From the NCBI RefSeq assembly GCF_004114955.1, contig NZ_CP030053.1, positions 4,588,001 to 4,652,000 on the forward strand: DNA of 64,000 nt, in the 5' to 3' direction. This DNA comes from Bradyrhizobium guangzhouense (GTDB taxonomy: Bacteria; Pseudomonadota; Alphaproteobacteria; Rhizobiales; Xanthobacteraceae). Every line of letters begins with the position of its first letter. The first letter of the stretch is position 1. Of the stretch, positions 16,321 to 24,318 are shown in pieces. Below the pieces are notes generated by a model, which had not been told where the DNA came from, made no database searches, and saw nothing but the letters and a program-made list of their open reading frames with translations. The position numbers and the translations under genes were made by a program.

Positions 16321-17292
16321 ATGAAGCCATCAGCGAGCGCCGCCGCGCAAATGGCTGCGGTGGCGGCAGAACCATCCGCCCCGGCGGGCCGGCCGGCCGC
16401 GGCCGACTTCCGGCGCGGCCTCGATGAGCGGGCGTGGCGCTGGCTGACGCTGTCGCCGGCACTCCTCCTGTTGCTTGCGCTCAGCGTGCTGCCGCTGGTC
16501 AATCTGTTCGCGACGAGCTTCTTCACCGTGAGCTGGAGCGGCGGGCATTCGAGCTTCGCCGCTGCAGGCTTGAACAACTATCGCGCGCTTGCCGGCGACA
16601 CGCTGTTCCGCGCCGGCATCCTCAACACGATCCTGTTCGCGCTGTTTGCCGTCGGCGGCCAGATGCTGTGCGGCTTCGTGCTTGCGCTGCTCTGCACCGG
16701 CGTCACGCGCGGCCGGCTGCTTTATCGCACCATTTTCATCCTGCCGATCCTGGTTCCCGGCATCGTCGTCGGTGCGATCTGGAAGCTGCTGCTCAACTTC
16801 GATTTCGGCCTGGTCAACCAAGCGATCGCACTGGTCGGGATCGATCCGCTCAACTGGCTCGGATCGGCCACCACGGCGCTGGCTTCGGTGATCTTCGTCG
16901 ACATCTGGCACTGGACGCCGTTCTGCTTCCTGCTGTTCCTCGCCGGCCTGCAATCGCTGCCGCAGGATGTCTACGAGGCCGCCAAGATCGATGGCGCCTC
17001 CGGCTGGCAGGAACTCACCTACGTGACGCTGCCGATGATGCTGCCGACCATCATGGTCACGTTCGCGTTTCGGCTGGTGCTGGCCTTCAAGGTCTTCGAC
17101 GAGGTCTATCTGCTCACCGGCGGCGGGCCGGGCACGTCGACCCAGGTCATGAGCTTCACGCTCTACCAGCGCTTCTTCCGCGAGGACCAGACCGGATATG
17201 GCTCGGCGATGTCGGTCGCGATCATCTTCATGACCTGTATTCTGCTGTCGGCGGCCTTCGCGGCGCGCGGACGGATGGGGGCCGCGAAATGA
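16321..17292 (+). CDS. Sugar ABC transporter permease (MalF/UgpA type)
   Basis: A 323-residue inner-membrane permease with six main hydrophobic segments after a polar Ala/Pro-rich N-terminal tail of about 40 residues. The cytoplasmic EAA loop reads EAAKIDGASGWQELTYVTLP (about 219-238), which docks the ATPase. The sequence GGGPGTSTQ near the C-terminus is common in this class. It begins eight bases after the binding-protein stop and overlaps the next permease by ATGA at 17289-17292. No ATPase gene is in the operon, so a shared MsmK/UgpC-like ATPase elsewhere must power it. Confidence 0.93.
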   Translation: MKPSASAAAQMAAVAAEPSAPAGRPAAADFRRGLDERAWRWLTLSPALLLLLALSVLPLVNLFATSFFTVSWSGGHSSFAAAGLNNYRALAGDTLFRAGILNTILFALFAVGGQMLCGFVLALLCTGVTRGRLLYRTIFILPILVPGIVVGAIWKLLLNFDFGLVNQAIALVGIDPLNWLGSATTALASVIFVDIWHWTPFCFLLFLAGLQSLPQDVYEAAKIDGASGWQELTYVTLPMMLPTIMVTFAFRLVLAFKVFDEVYLLTGGGPGTSTQVMSFTLYQRFFREDQTGYGSAMSVAIIFMTCILLSAAFAARGRMGAAK

Positions 17293-18119
17293 CGATGCCT
17301 CCGAAAGCGCGCGCGCTGATCGTTCATGCCCTGCTGGTCGCGGCGGCCTTGCTTGTGCTCATCCCCGTGGTCTGGGTCGTCGCTGCCGGATTCCGCACCC
17401 AGATCTCGCTGCTGTCAGGCGCGTTCTGGTTCACGCCGGTCCTGAAGAACTTCAACGAGGTGCTGTTCTCCAAGACCTCGGACTTCCTCGTCAACTACCG
17501 CAACTCGCTCGTCGTCGGCACGCTCAGCACGCTGATCTGCCTCCTCGCCGCCACGCTCGCCGCATGGTCGCTCAACCGGATGTCCTGGCCGCGCTGGTTC
17601 GTGCACGTCTTCCTTGGCTGGGCGTTGGTATTTCACATGTTTCCGCCGCTGGCACTGGCGAGCGCCTGGTTCACCATCATGCGCACGGTCGGCCTCGACA
17701 ACACGCTGACCGCCGTGGTGCTCGCGCACACCGTGCTCAATTTGCCGATGGCGCTGTGGCTGATGGGCGTGTTCGTGCGCGACGTGCCGGTCGAGCTCGA
17801 GGAAGCCGCCCGGCTCGACGGCGCCACGACGCCGGTCCTGCTGTGGCGGATCGTCCTGCCGATCATTGCGCCGGGCCTCGCCGCAACCGCCATCCTGACC
17901 TTTGTGTTCAGCTGGAACGATTTCGGCGTCGCGCTGACGCTGACCATGAAGCAGACCGCAACCGTGCCGGTCGCGATCGCCAAATTCGCCCAGGACTACG
18001 AGATTCTCTACACGCAGATGGCGGCCGCCGCCGCGCTGTCGATCCTGCCCGCACTCGTGCTGCTCATCATCGGCCAGCGCTACATCGTGGCGGGTCTCAC
18101 GCAAGGCGCCGTGAAATAA
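17289..18119 (+). CDS. Sugar ABC transporter permease (MalG/UgpE type)
   Basis: A 276-residue permease, the second membrane subunit of the importer. Its EAA loop reads EEAARLDGATTPVLLWRIVL and the C-terminus ends GLTQGAVK as usual for the MalG class. The ATG at 17289 overlaps the preceding stop; the long open frame that begins at 16434 is a shadow of the first permease and not part of the gene. The gene is followed 24 bases later by the sulfatase gene. Confidence 0.93.
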   Translation: MTMPPKARALIVHALLVAAALLVLIPVVWVVAAGFRTQISLLSGAFWFTPVLKNFNEVLFSKTSDFLVNYRNSLVVGTLSTLICLLAATLAAWSLNRMSWPRWFVHVFLGWALVFHMFPPLALASAWFTIMRTVGLDNTLTAVVLAHTVLNLPMALWLMGVFVRDVPVELEEAARLDGATTPVLLWRIVLPIIAPGLAATAILTFVFSWNDFGVALTLTMKQTATVPVAIAKFAQDYEILYTQMAAAAALSILPALVLLIIGQRYIVAGLTQGAVK

Positions 18120-18143
18120 GACGCGATCAACGAAGGAAATGCC

Positions 18144-19682
18144 ATGAAGACGGTCTTCGTTCTCTTTGATTCCCTCAACCGCCATCTGCTCGGCGCCTAT
18201 GGCGGCAAGCGAATTCCGACACCGAACTTCGATCGCCTCGCCGCGAAGACGCTGACCTTCGATCGCCATTATGTCGGCAGCCTGCCCTGCATGCCGGCGC
18301 GGCGCGATCTCCTCACCGGCCGGCTGAGCTTCCTACACAGGAGCTGGGGCCCGCTCGAGCCGTTCGACAACGCGATGCCGGAGCTTCTACATCACGCCGG
18401 CATCTACAGCCACCTCATCACCGATCACTTTCACTATTGGGAGGATGGCGGGGCGACCTATCACAATCGCTACGACAGCTACGAGTTCGTGCGCGGCCAG
18501 GAGGGCGACCCCTGGAAGGCGATGGTGCAACCGCATTGGGAGCGGCTGCGCGAGATGTATCACGCGCGCCAGTTCACCACCGACCGGCGCAAATACCACT
18601 CGCAGAACATCATCAACCGCGAATTCATCAAGGAGGAGAAGGACTTTCCGTCGGTGCAGTGCTTTGCGCACGCCTTCGACTTCCTCGACCGCAATTACGA
18701 CGCCGACAACTGGTTGCTCCAGCTCGAGACCTTCGATCCGCATGAGCCGTTCCACGCACCTGCCAGGTTCAAGGCGCCGTTCGACAGCGGCTGGAACGGG
18801 CCGATCCGCGACTGGCCGCGCTATGGAAGGGTCGACGAGCTGCCGGCCGAATGCGAGGAATTGCGCGCCAACTATTATGCCGTGGTGTCGATGTGCGACT
18901 TCCTGCTCGGGCAGTTGCTCGACGATTTCGACCGCCGCGACATGTGGAAGGACACCGCCCTCGTCGTCACCACCGATCACGGCTTCCTGCTCGGCGAGCA
19001 CGATTTCTGGGCCAAGAACCGCATGAATCTCTATGAGGAGATCGTGCACATTCCGTTGTTCGTGCACGATCCACGGCGCCCGCAGCCCGGGGCGCGAAGC
19101 GGGGTCCTCACCCAGTCCATCGATCTCGCGCCGACATTCCTCGATCTGTTCGACGTGGCGCCGCCGCGGGAAATGGAGGGACACTCGATCCTGAAGGCTG
19201 CGCATTCGGCCCAGCCGTTACGCGAGGCCGCGCTGTTCGGCTATTTCGGCGGCGCCGTGAACGTCACCGATGGCCACTACACCTATCATCGCTTTCCCGC
19301 CGACCTGACGACGCAGGAAATCTTCCAGTACACGGTGATGCCGACGCATATCCGCTCACCGTTCCTCCCCGAGGAGCTCGCCGGCGCATCGCTGTCGGAC
19401 GGCTTCCCCTTCACCAAGGGCGCCAAGCTGCTCAAGGTCCCCGTGATCGAGCGTTCGCCGATGTATCTCAATTACGGACCAGGCGCGCTGCTCGAGAACG
19501 ACACGCGGCTCTATGATCTCGCCAAGGATCCGGGCCAGCAGCAGCCGGTGAAGGACGCTGCGCAGGAGGCGCGCCTCGTGGCGCTGATGGCGCGCCTGAT
19601 GGCCGCCAACGAGGCTCCATCAGAAGCTTTCGGCAGGCTCGACCTGCCCGAACCGGCGGCGCAACGCGAGATGTCCTCGTGA
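18144..19682 (+). CDS. Sulfatase family hydrolase without signal peptide
   Basis: A 512-residue sulfatase of the formylglycine type. The modification motif C-x-P-x-R is CMPAR at residues 49-53, so Cys49 would be converted to formylglycine. Asp9 (FDSLNR) and the pair Asp278-His279 in TTDHGFLLGEHD are metal and substrate ligands. The N-terminus MKTVFVLFDS has no signal sequence, so it should act in the cytoplasm on a sulfate ester brought in by the operon's ABC importer. Such genes are often called arylsulfatase A or choline-sulfatase-like, but sugar sulfates or phosphonate-type esters are possible. The downstream DUF4432 gene overlaps its stop as GTGA (19679-19682). Confidence 0.9.
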   Translation: MKTVFVLFDSLNRHLLGAYGGKRIPTPNFDRLAAKTLTFDRHYVGSLPCMPARRDLLTGRLSFLHRSWGPLEPFDNAMPELLHHAGIYSHLITDHFHYWEDGGATYHNRYDSYEFVRGQEGDPWKAMVQPHWERLREMYHARQFTTDRRKYHSQNIINREFIKEEKDFPSVQCFAHAFDFLDRNYDADNWLLQLETFDPHEPFHAPARFKAPFDSGWNGPIRDWPRYGRVDELPAECEELRANYYAVVSMCDFLLGQLLDDFDRRDMWKDTALVVTTDHGFLLGEHDFWAKNRMNLYEEIVHIPLFVHDPRRPQPGARSGVLTQSIDLAPTFLDLFDVAPPREMEGHSILKAAHSAQPLREAALFGYFGGAVNVTDGHYTYHRFPADLTTQEIFQYTVMPTHIRSPFLPEELAGASLSDGFPFTKGAKLLKVPVIERSPMYLNYGPGALLENDTRLYDLAKDPGQQQPVKDAAQEARLVALMARLMAANEAPSEAFGRLDLPEPAAQREMSS

Positions 19683-20626
19683 CGGCCGGGGATCTGCGCG
19701 CCAAGGTCGGCGACCTCAGGCAGTTCGCGAGCGTCCGGCGCATCGTGCTCGATGAGGGCGTGGAGCGCGGTGTCGCCGCGCTCGCCTTCTCCAACGGAGG
19801 CGGTCTCGATTTCTGGACACTCGCCGACCGGTCGCTCGACATCGGGCCGCTCTGGTGGAGGGGCATGCCGATTGCCTGGCAGAGCATGGCGGGATTTCGC
19901 AGTCCGCATTTGCACCATCCGGAGGAAGATGGCGGGCGCGGCTACAGCCGTACCAATTCCGGATTCCTCGTCACTTGTGGCCTCGATCATTTTCGCCAGC
20001 CGGTGCCAGGCCATCCCATGCACGGCCGGCTGCCGTTCACGCCGGCGCGCGTGACGGCGCACGGCGAAGACTGGAGCCGGACCGAGCCCGTGCTGTTCTG
20101 CGAAGGCGAGGTGATGCAATTCCGGTTTGGCGGCGAAGCGCTGCGCCTCAGGCGCCGGCTCGAGGCGCCCATCGGCGGCAACCTCCTGCGCATTCGCGAC
20201 GAAGTGACCAACCTTGCGAACGAGCCCACGCCGCAGGCGAGCCTTTATCATTTCAATTTCGGTTACCCCGCTCTCGCGCCGGGATCATCCGTGACCCTTG
20301 GCGCGCGGCGCCTGCTGGATGTCAAGGCACTGCCCGACCTCTCGTTGCCGTCCGAATCCATCAGCTTTCCCGCCGGCGATCAGGGCGCCTCCGCGGCTTG
20401 CAAGCTGGCCACGCCGGTTGACAACGACACGATGCTGGAGATCGCCATCACGTTCGACGTCAGCACGCTTCCTCATCTTCAGCTCTGGCACGACCTGCGG
20501 CCACATGCCTGCGTGCTTGCGATCGAGCCCTGTACCAGCGCTAAAGTGAATGGAACGGAAGCCGTGCTGATGCCCGGCGAGAGTCGCGCTTACGCTTTGG
20601 AGATCGCGTTCGAGGTGAAGAGCTAA
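19679..20626 (+). CDS. DUF4432 / aldose-1-epimerase-like protein
   Basis: A 315-residue protein of the galactose-mutarotase-like fold, DUF4432 group. Characteristic stretches are RRIVLDEGVERGVAAL at about 19-34, SLDIGPLWW, TCGLDHFRQPVPGHPMHGRL (about 99-118) and the C-terminal LAIEPCTSAK. Aldose-1-epimerase relatives interconvert sugar anomers. It starts with GTG coupled to the sulfatase stop, the last gene of the importer operon, so it probably handles the sugar released after desulfation. Its stop overlaps the convergent neighbour (20623-20626). Fold assignment is good; substrate is not known. Confidence 0.85.
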   Translation: MTAGDLRAKVGDLRQFASVRRIVLDEGVERGVAALAFSNGGGLDFWTLADRSLDIGPLWWRGMPIAWQSMAGFRSPHLHHPEEDGGRGYSRTNSGFLVTCGLDHFRQPVPGHPMHGRLPFTPARVTAHGEDWSRTEPVLFCEGEVMQFRFGGEALRLRRRLEAPIGGNLLRIRDEVTNLANEPTPQASLYHFNFGYPALAPGSSVTLGARRLLDVKALPDLSLPSESISFPAGDQGASAACKLATPVDNDTMLEIAITFDVSTLPHLQLWHDLRPHACVLAIEPCTSAKVNGTEAVLMPGESRAYALEIAFEVKS

Positions 20627-21342
20627 TTCTGGCGCTTCGGCCGCACCACCCGCGTCAGCATCGGAAAATGCTTGTTGCCGCCTGCGAATGGCGGAAACTT
20701 CACGAAGTCCGCGCGCATGTGCTCGATCACGTCGGAGCCGAGCGCGTGCGCGAGGGCCGCGGCGCTGTCGAACACCAGCTTGTTGCGCTGCATGTGCTCA
20801 ACGCGCTGCGACGGCAGGCGGTCGACCCAGTCGATGCGGGTGTAGATCTCGATCTGGCGGACGTTGGGAAAGGTCCGCATGATCGACGGATGATGCTCGA
20901 GATAATGCAGGTTCCAGGCGTTGATGTCCTCGGCCGGGCCGGGATAGTGCACGAGGTAACTGCATGGCGTTGTCGTCGTCGTCCCTGCCGGATGCTCGGC
21001 GACATCGACGGGGAATGCGCGTGTCAGCATCACCTGGTGCGTGACGTCGAGGCCAGTGAGGCCAGGCAGGCCTGCACCGGTTGCGAGGCTCGCTAGGATG
21101 CCGCCGCGATCCATCGCCGCCTCGCAGGCGAACAGGTCGGGAAAGCGCAGTTGAAGCGCAAACACCGGGCCTGAGCCATCGGCCTTGTAGGGATGATCGA
21201 CCGACTGTTCGAGCGGTGTGAACAGCATGGCCTCGGTCATGTCGGGGATCGATCCGACCAGCTCCGCGACGGCGTCCACCTCATCGGGATGAACGCGCCG
21301 TTCGCCCGCAGAATCCGAGAACGTCATGAACAGCGAGATCAT
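20623..21342 (-). CDS. EthD-like (dimeric alpha/beta barrel) protein
   Basis: A 239-residue protein with a clear C-terminal EthD-type ferredoxin-like domain: LVHYPGPAEDINAWNLHYLE at about 129-148 followed by HHPSIMRTFPNVRQIEIYTR, and an N-terminal half that may be a second, weaker copy (VHPDEVDAVAELVGSIPDM). EthD-like domains occur as small monooxygenases or dimeric partners in aromatic and ether degradation. It is the last gene of the leftward operon with a ring-cleavage-type cupin, FAH-family and thioesterase genes. The ATG at 21342 has GGAGG ten bases upstream and overlaps the thioesterase stop. Exact activity unknown. Confidence 0.7.
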   Translation of the reverse strand: MISLFMTFSDSAGERRVHPDEVDAVAELVGSIPDMTEAMLFTPLEQSVDHPYKADGSGPVFALQLRFPDLFACEAAMDRGGILASLATGAGLPGLTGLDVTHQVMLTRAFPVDVAEHPAGTTTTTPCSYLVHYPGPAEDINAWNLHYLEHHPSIMRTFPNVRQIEIYTRIDWVDRLPSQRVEHMQRNKLVFDSAAALAHALGSDVIEHMRADFVKFPPFAGGNKHFPMLTRVVRPKRQN

Positions 21343-21776
21343 GCCGGCGTTGCCTCCGCGCCCTCGCCCGCGCTCACATGCGACACGAGCGCGGCTCTGA
21401 TGTCATCGGGCCATGGGATCGCATGATGGTCGACCAGCGAAGTTGCGGCAAGGATCTGCCGCGCGCGCCAGCGCGGGCCGTTCGCGCCTGATATGACGTG
21501 CCCCAGATGGAGCGAGGAGCCGCCGACCTTGATGATACGCAAGTTGAACGTCAGGAGGTCGCCGAACATCGAGGGCCGCGAGAAATCGCAGGCGAGATGC
21601 ACCGTGGGCGTCCCGATCTTCCTGATGGTGATCAGCTCCTGCCACGGAAAACCGACCCTCGCCCAAAAGTCCTCGACGACGCCGTTGAGGATGTCCAGGT
21701 AGGATGGGAAGTACGCGATCCCCGAGGGGTCGCAATCTCCGAACCTGAGCTCGCGATCGAACTTGAAGACCGTCAT
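21339..21776 (-). CDS. 4-hydroxybenzoyl-CoA-thioesterase-type acyl-CoA thioesterase
   Basis: A 145-residue hotdog-fold thioesterase. The signature FGDCDPSGIAYFPSYLDILN (about 12-31) contains the catalytic Asp of the 4HBT class. The enzyme hydrolyses an aryl- or acyl-CoA in the cytoplasm. The start ATG at 21776 overlaps the FAH stop as TGATG, and its stop overlaps the EthD-like start, so translation is coupled in the leftward ring-cleavage operon. It may release anthranilate or a similar acid from the CoA ester produced by the nearby Ior-like enzyme; substrate is inferred from context only. Confidence 0.9.
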   Translation of the reverse strand: MTVFKFDRELRFGDCDPSGIAYFPSYLDILNGVVEDFWARVGFPWQELITIRKIGTPTVHLACDFSRPSMFGDLLTFNLRIIKVGGSSLHLGHVISGANGPRWRARQILAATSLVDHHAIPWPDDIRAALVSHVSAGEGAEATPA

Positions 21777-22684
21777 CAGATCGCAACGACCGGGTGCCTG
21801 ATGACACCGACGCCGTCGACCCCGGCCTCCACCACGTCGCCCGGCCATAGCCATTCCTGCGGGCTCATGCCGGCGCCGACACCCTCCGGCGTCCCTGTTG
21901 CGATGATGTCGCCCGGCTCGAGCGTCATGCCCGACGAGATGTCCGAGATCAGGACCGGGATGTCGAAGATCATGTATTTGGTGTTGGAGTCCTGCTTCAT
22001 GACGCCGTTCTTGGTCAGCCATAGCCGCAAGTTCTGCGGATCTGGAATCTCGTCCGCGGTGACGATGCAGGGACCGAACGGCGCATAGGTGTCCATGCCC
22101 TTGGAGAAGATCCACTGCCCGGCGCGGCGGTTGTCGCGCGCGGAAATGTCGATCATCACGGAATAGCCGAACACGTGGTCCATCGCGCTGTCGGTGGAGA
22201 TGCGTGTTGCGGTCTTGCCGATGATGACGGCGAGTTCGACCTCCCAGTCGAGCTGCTGCGTCATCTTGGCGTTGTGCTGGATAGCGCCGCCCGGGCCGAT
22301 CACCGAGGTCGGCGGCTTGGAGAAGACGACCGGTTGCTTCGGCAGGTCGTTGCTGGTGTCGAGGCTCTTGGCGGATTCCGCGACATGGGCGCGGTAGTTC
22401 AGGCCGATGCCAAAGATGTTCTTGCGCGGGCGCGGAATCGGCGCCTGCAGCTTGACGTCCTCGACCGAAACGGCGGAGCCGGCCGGGAAGCGAGCGTCGG
22501 CCGCCTCCAGTGCCTCCTTGAGCGCCGGCAGCAGGGTCACGCTGTTGTCGATGAACGACAGCATGTCATCAGGCCATGTCACGCCGCTGGCCGCACCGAG
22601 ATGCTCGACATCGACGACCAGTCCATTGACGAGGGCTCCCAGACGGGCACCGCTGTTGCCCAAGGTATAGGTGACGAGACGCAT
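21776..22684 (-). CDS. Fumarylacetoacetate hydrolase family protein
   Basis: A 302-residue FAH-family hydrolase. The metal-binding ExE...D set is visible in DWEVELAVIIG (about 147-157) and FGYSVMIDISARD, and the C-terminal LEPGDIIATGTPEGVGAG is the usual family closing motif. Members cleave ring-fission products such as fumarylpyruvate or act as hydratases/decarboxylases. It lies between the gentisate/salicylate-dioxygenase-like cupin (upstream) and the thioesterase, the expected place for hydrolysis of the ring-cleavage product. Start ATG at 22684 directly follows the cupin gene by 45 bases. Confidence 0.9.
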   Translation of the reverse strand: MRLVTYTLGNSGARLGALVNGLVVDVEHLGAASGVTWPDDMLSFIDNSVTLLPALKEALEAADARFPAGSAVSVEDVKLQAPIPRPRKNIFGIGLNYRAHVAESAKSLDTSNDLPKQPVVFSKPPTSVIGPGGAIQHNAKMTQQLDWEVELAVIIGKTATRISTDSAMDHVFGYSVMIDISARDNRRAGQWIFSKGMDTYAPFGPCIVTADEIPDPQNLRLWLTKNGVMKQDSNTKYMIFDIPVLISDISSGMTLEPGDIIATGTPEGVGAGMSPQEWLWPGDVVEAGVDGVGVIRHPVVAI

Positions 22685-22729
22685 GAAAGATTTGATCCGG
22701 CTGTTCTGGTTGAATTCCGCGAGAGGGTG

Positions 22730-23836
22730 TCAGGCCGCGACCGACTGGTAGCCGCCATTGTCGCCATAGGCCTCTTCCCGATAGAGCCCGAGACCTTCGA
22801 TGACAGGGAGATCGTTGAAGCAGAACAGGCAGGCATCCTCGCTCGCGGAGGCATTGCCGTGCTCGTGCCAGGCCCAGGAGGGAACGCAGAAGATGTCCCG
22901 CTCCTCCCAGTCGAGCCGCTTGCCGCCGATGATCGAATAGCCGTGCCCCTTGGCGACCTGGTAGAGGAAGCTCCCGGTGTGGCGATGCGATTTTGTTTTT
23001 TCGCCGGGCCGCAGCATCTGCATGCTGGCGCCGATCGTCTGCATCACATGGCCGCCGGTGATCGGGTTGACGTAGTTCATGAGCGTGCCGTCGTAGGGCG
23101 AGCCGTCTGTTGCAGCGGCGTATTTCTGCAAGGACTCGTAGGTCGGCTCCCACTCATATTTGAACATGGGGGAATAGCCCTTCGACCATTTCGAGCCGGC
23201 CGGCCGAAGACCGGGATTGCCCCAGGTCTTGGTCATGTCGTCGACGGGATAGAACGACGGCTCCTGCTGGAGCTTTGGATGCACGACGAAGAAATTGGCC
23301 TCCAGCGCGTTGACCAGCGGAATGTCGAGGCCGTCCTGCCAGATGCAGACCGAGCCGTTGCCTTCGACGCCGTGCTCGTGCCAGGTGCCGTTCGGCGTCA
23401 GCACGAAATCCCGCGCGCCCAGCGTCATCTTGTGACCGTCGACGACGGTGTAGGCGCCCGCGCCTTCCATGATGAAACGCAGCGCCGAGGCGGAGTGCGC
23501 ATGGGCCGTGGCGACCTCGCCGGGATGCATCACCTGCAATCCCGAATAGAGCCAGCCGACCGCGGCGGAGACGTCGCGGCGCCCGGGGTTGTTGAGATAG
23601 ATCACCCGCCGCCCCGCCTTCTCCGGCGAGACCAGCTCGACCGAGCGCAGCACGTGCTCGCGCAGATCCTTGTAGCGCCAGAGCACGGGGACGGAGGCGG
23701 ATTGCGGCGCCCACGGCTCGATCTTGTTGGCGACCGTCCAGAGCGCGCCGGCTTCGTATTTTTCGAGGTCCTTGTAATAGGCCTTGAGCTCGGGCGTGTC
23801 CTCGACATTGGCCCGGCCGATCACGTTCTCGCGCAT
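22730..23836 (-). CDS. Bicupin ring-cleavage dioxygenase (gentisate/salicylate 1,2-dioxygenase type)
   Basis: A 368-residue cupin protein, the same length as salicylate 1,2-dioxygenase. Cupin 1 has TAHAHSASALRFIMEG (about 114-129), giving the iron histidines, and the matching NGTWHEHG; cupin 2 has SHRHTGSFLYQVAKG and PSWAWHEHG. Family members use Fe(II) to open gentisate, salicylate or 1-hydroxy-2-naphthoate. The ATG at 23836 has GGAGGA upstream; a TTG four codons earlier is less likely. It heads the leftward ring-cleavage operon. A TTCAAC/GTTGAA inverted pair lies just upstream (23861-23889). In an auxin pathway the substrate would be anthranilate-derived; that is inference. Confidence 0.88.
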   Translation of the reverse strand: MRENVIGRANVEDTPELKAYYKDLEKYEAGALWTVANKIEPWAPQSASVPVLWRYKDLREHVLRSVELVSPEKAGRRVIYLNNPGRRDVSAAVGWLYSGLQVMHPGEVATAHAHSASALRFIMEGAGAYTVVDGHKMTLGARDFVLTPNGTWHEHGVEGNGSVCIWQDGLDIPLVNALEANFFVVHPKLQQEPSFYPVDDMTKTWGNPGLRPAGSKWSKGYSPMFKYEWEPTYESLQKYAAATDGSPYDGTLMNYVNPITGGHVMQTIGASMQMLRPGEKTKSHRHTGSFLYQVAKGHGYSIIGGKRLDWEERDIFCVPSWAWHEHGNASASEDACLFCFNDLPVIEGLGLYREEAYGDNGGYQSVAA

Positions 23837-23910
23837 ACTGTCCTCCAAGTCCTGTCTGGCTTCAACCCGAGCAAAATAAGGTAGTTGAACGGATTTGGCC
23901 GCGCGGGTCC

Positions 23911-24033
23911 TTCGCCTCTCCCGCTTGCGGGAGAGGCCGACGCGCTCGCAGAGCGCGGCGGGTGAGGGCTCTCTCCTCTGGGGGAGTGGCCCGTTGCGGA
24001 GCCACCCTCTCCCCGACCCTCCCCCGCAAGCGG
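23911..24033 (+). repeat. Dispersed palindromic repeat, copy A
   Basis: About 123 bases with terminal inverted arms (CTCTCCCGCTTGCGGGAGAG at the left, CCCGCAAGCGG at the right) and a conserved inner core around GGTGAGGG and CTCTGGGGGA. It is the same orientation as copy C (34666-34818) and reverse to copy B (29152-29275). Its right end abuts, and appears to truncate, a nitrilase gene. Confidence 0.85.
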
Positions 24034-24192
24034 ATAGCCGGGCACGAACACTTCGGGGAACGCGACGAGCCTGGCGCCGTCGGCCGCAGCCTCACGCACC
24101 AGTGAGGCAGCCTTGTCGGCGGTCGCGCTCGCATTGAGATAGACTGGTGAAGTCCGGACGGCGGCGGCTTTAAAGCGCTGTAGCTTCAGCAT
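24031..24192 (-). pseudogene. Nitrilase N-terminal remnant
   Basis: The first 54 codons (MLKLQRFKAAAVRTSPVYLN at the start, then ARLVAFPEVFVPGYP) match the N-terminus of nitrilases, including the catalytic Glu in AFPEVFVPGYP. After GYP the frame passes straight into the palindromic repeat and then Arg/Pro-rich noise, so the Lys and Cys of the catalytic triad and about five-sixths of the enzyme are missing. The gene once diverged from the Ior-like operon and may have led the ring-cleavage operon. Nitrilases can hydrolyse indole-3-acetonitrile to indole-3-acetate, which fits an auxin setting, but the original substrate is unknown. Confidence 0.78.
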
Positions 24193-24266
24193 CGACCCAC
24201 CCTGTCGGCTTGCTCATGCCCGCCTCGCCGGAAGCGACAACCGCAGGCATGATAGCATGGCGCGCG

Positions 24267-24295
24267 TTGACTTACTTCACATGTAAACGTATGCT
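24267..24295 (+). promoter_or_regulatory. Candidate sigma-70-type promoter of the Ior-like operon
   Basis: TTGACT (24267-24272) and TATGCT (24290-24295) are separated by exactly 17 bases, 24 bases before the ATG at 24319. The -10 box overlaps the palindrome at 24290-24303, a repression geometry. Confidence 0.6.
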
Positions 24296-24303
24296 AACGC
24301 ATA
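24290..24303 (+). promoter_or_regulatory. Candidate MarR operator, TATG-N6-CATA
   Basis: TATGCTAACGCATA has perfect TATGC/GCATA arms around TAAC and covers the -10 box of the Ior-like operon. A site of the same form lies at 34498-34511 and a near match at 6094-6107. Both 24290 and 34498 sites follow an ACATGT hexamer by five to seven bases on the transcribed strand. Confidence 0.55.
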
Positions 24304-24318
24304 TTTCTGGAGGGTGCA

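Noticed and set aside
16434..17288. N-terminal extension of the second sugar permease
   Set aside because: It overlaps the first permease in another frame; ATGA coupling at 17289 gives the real start.
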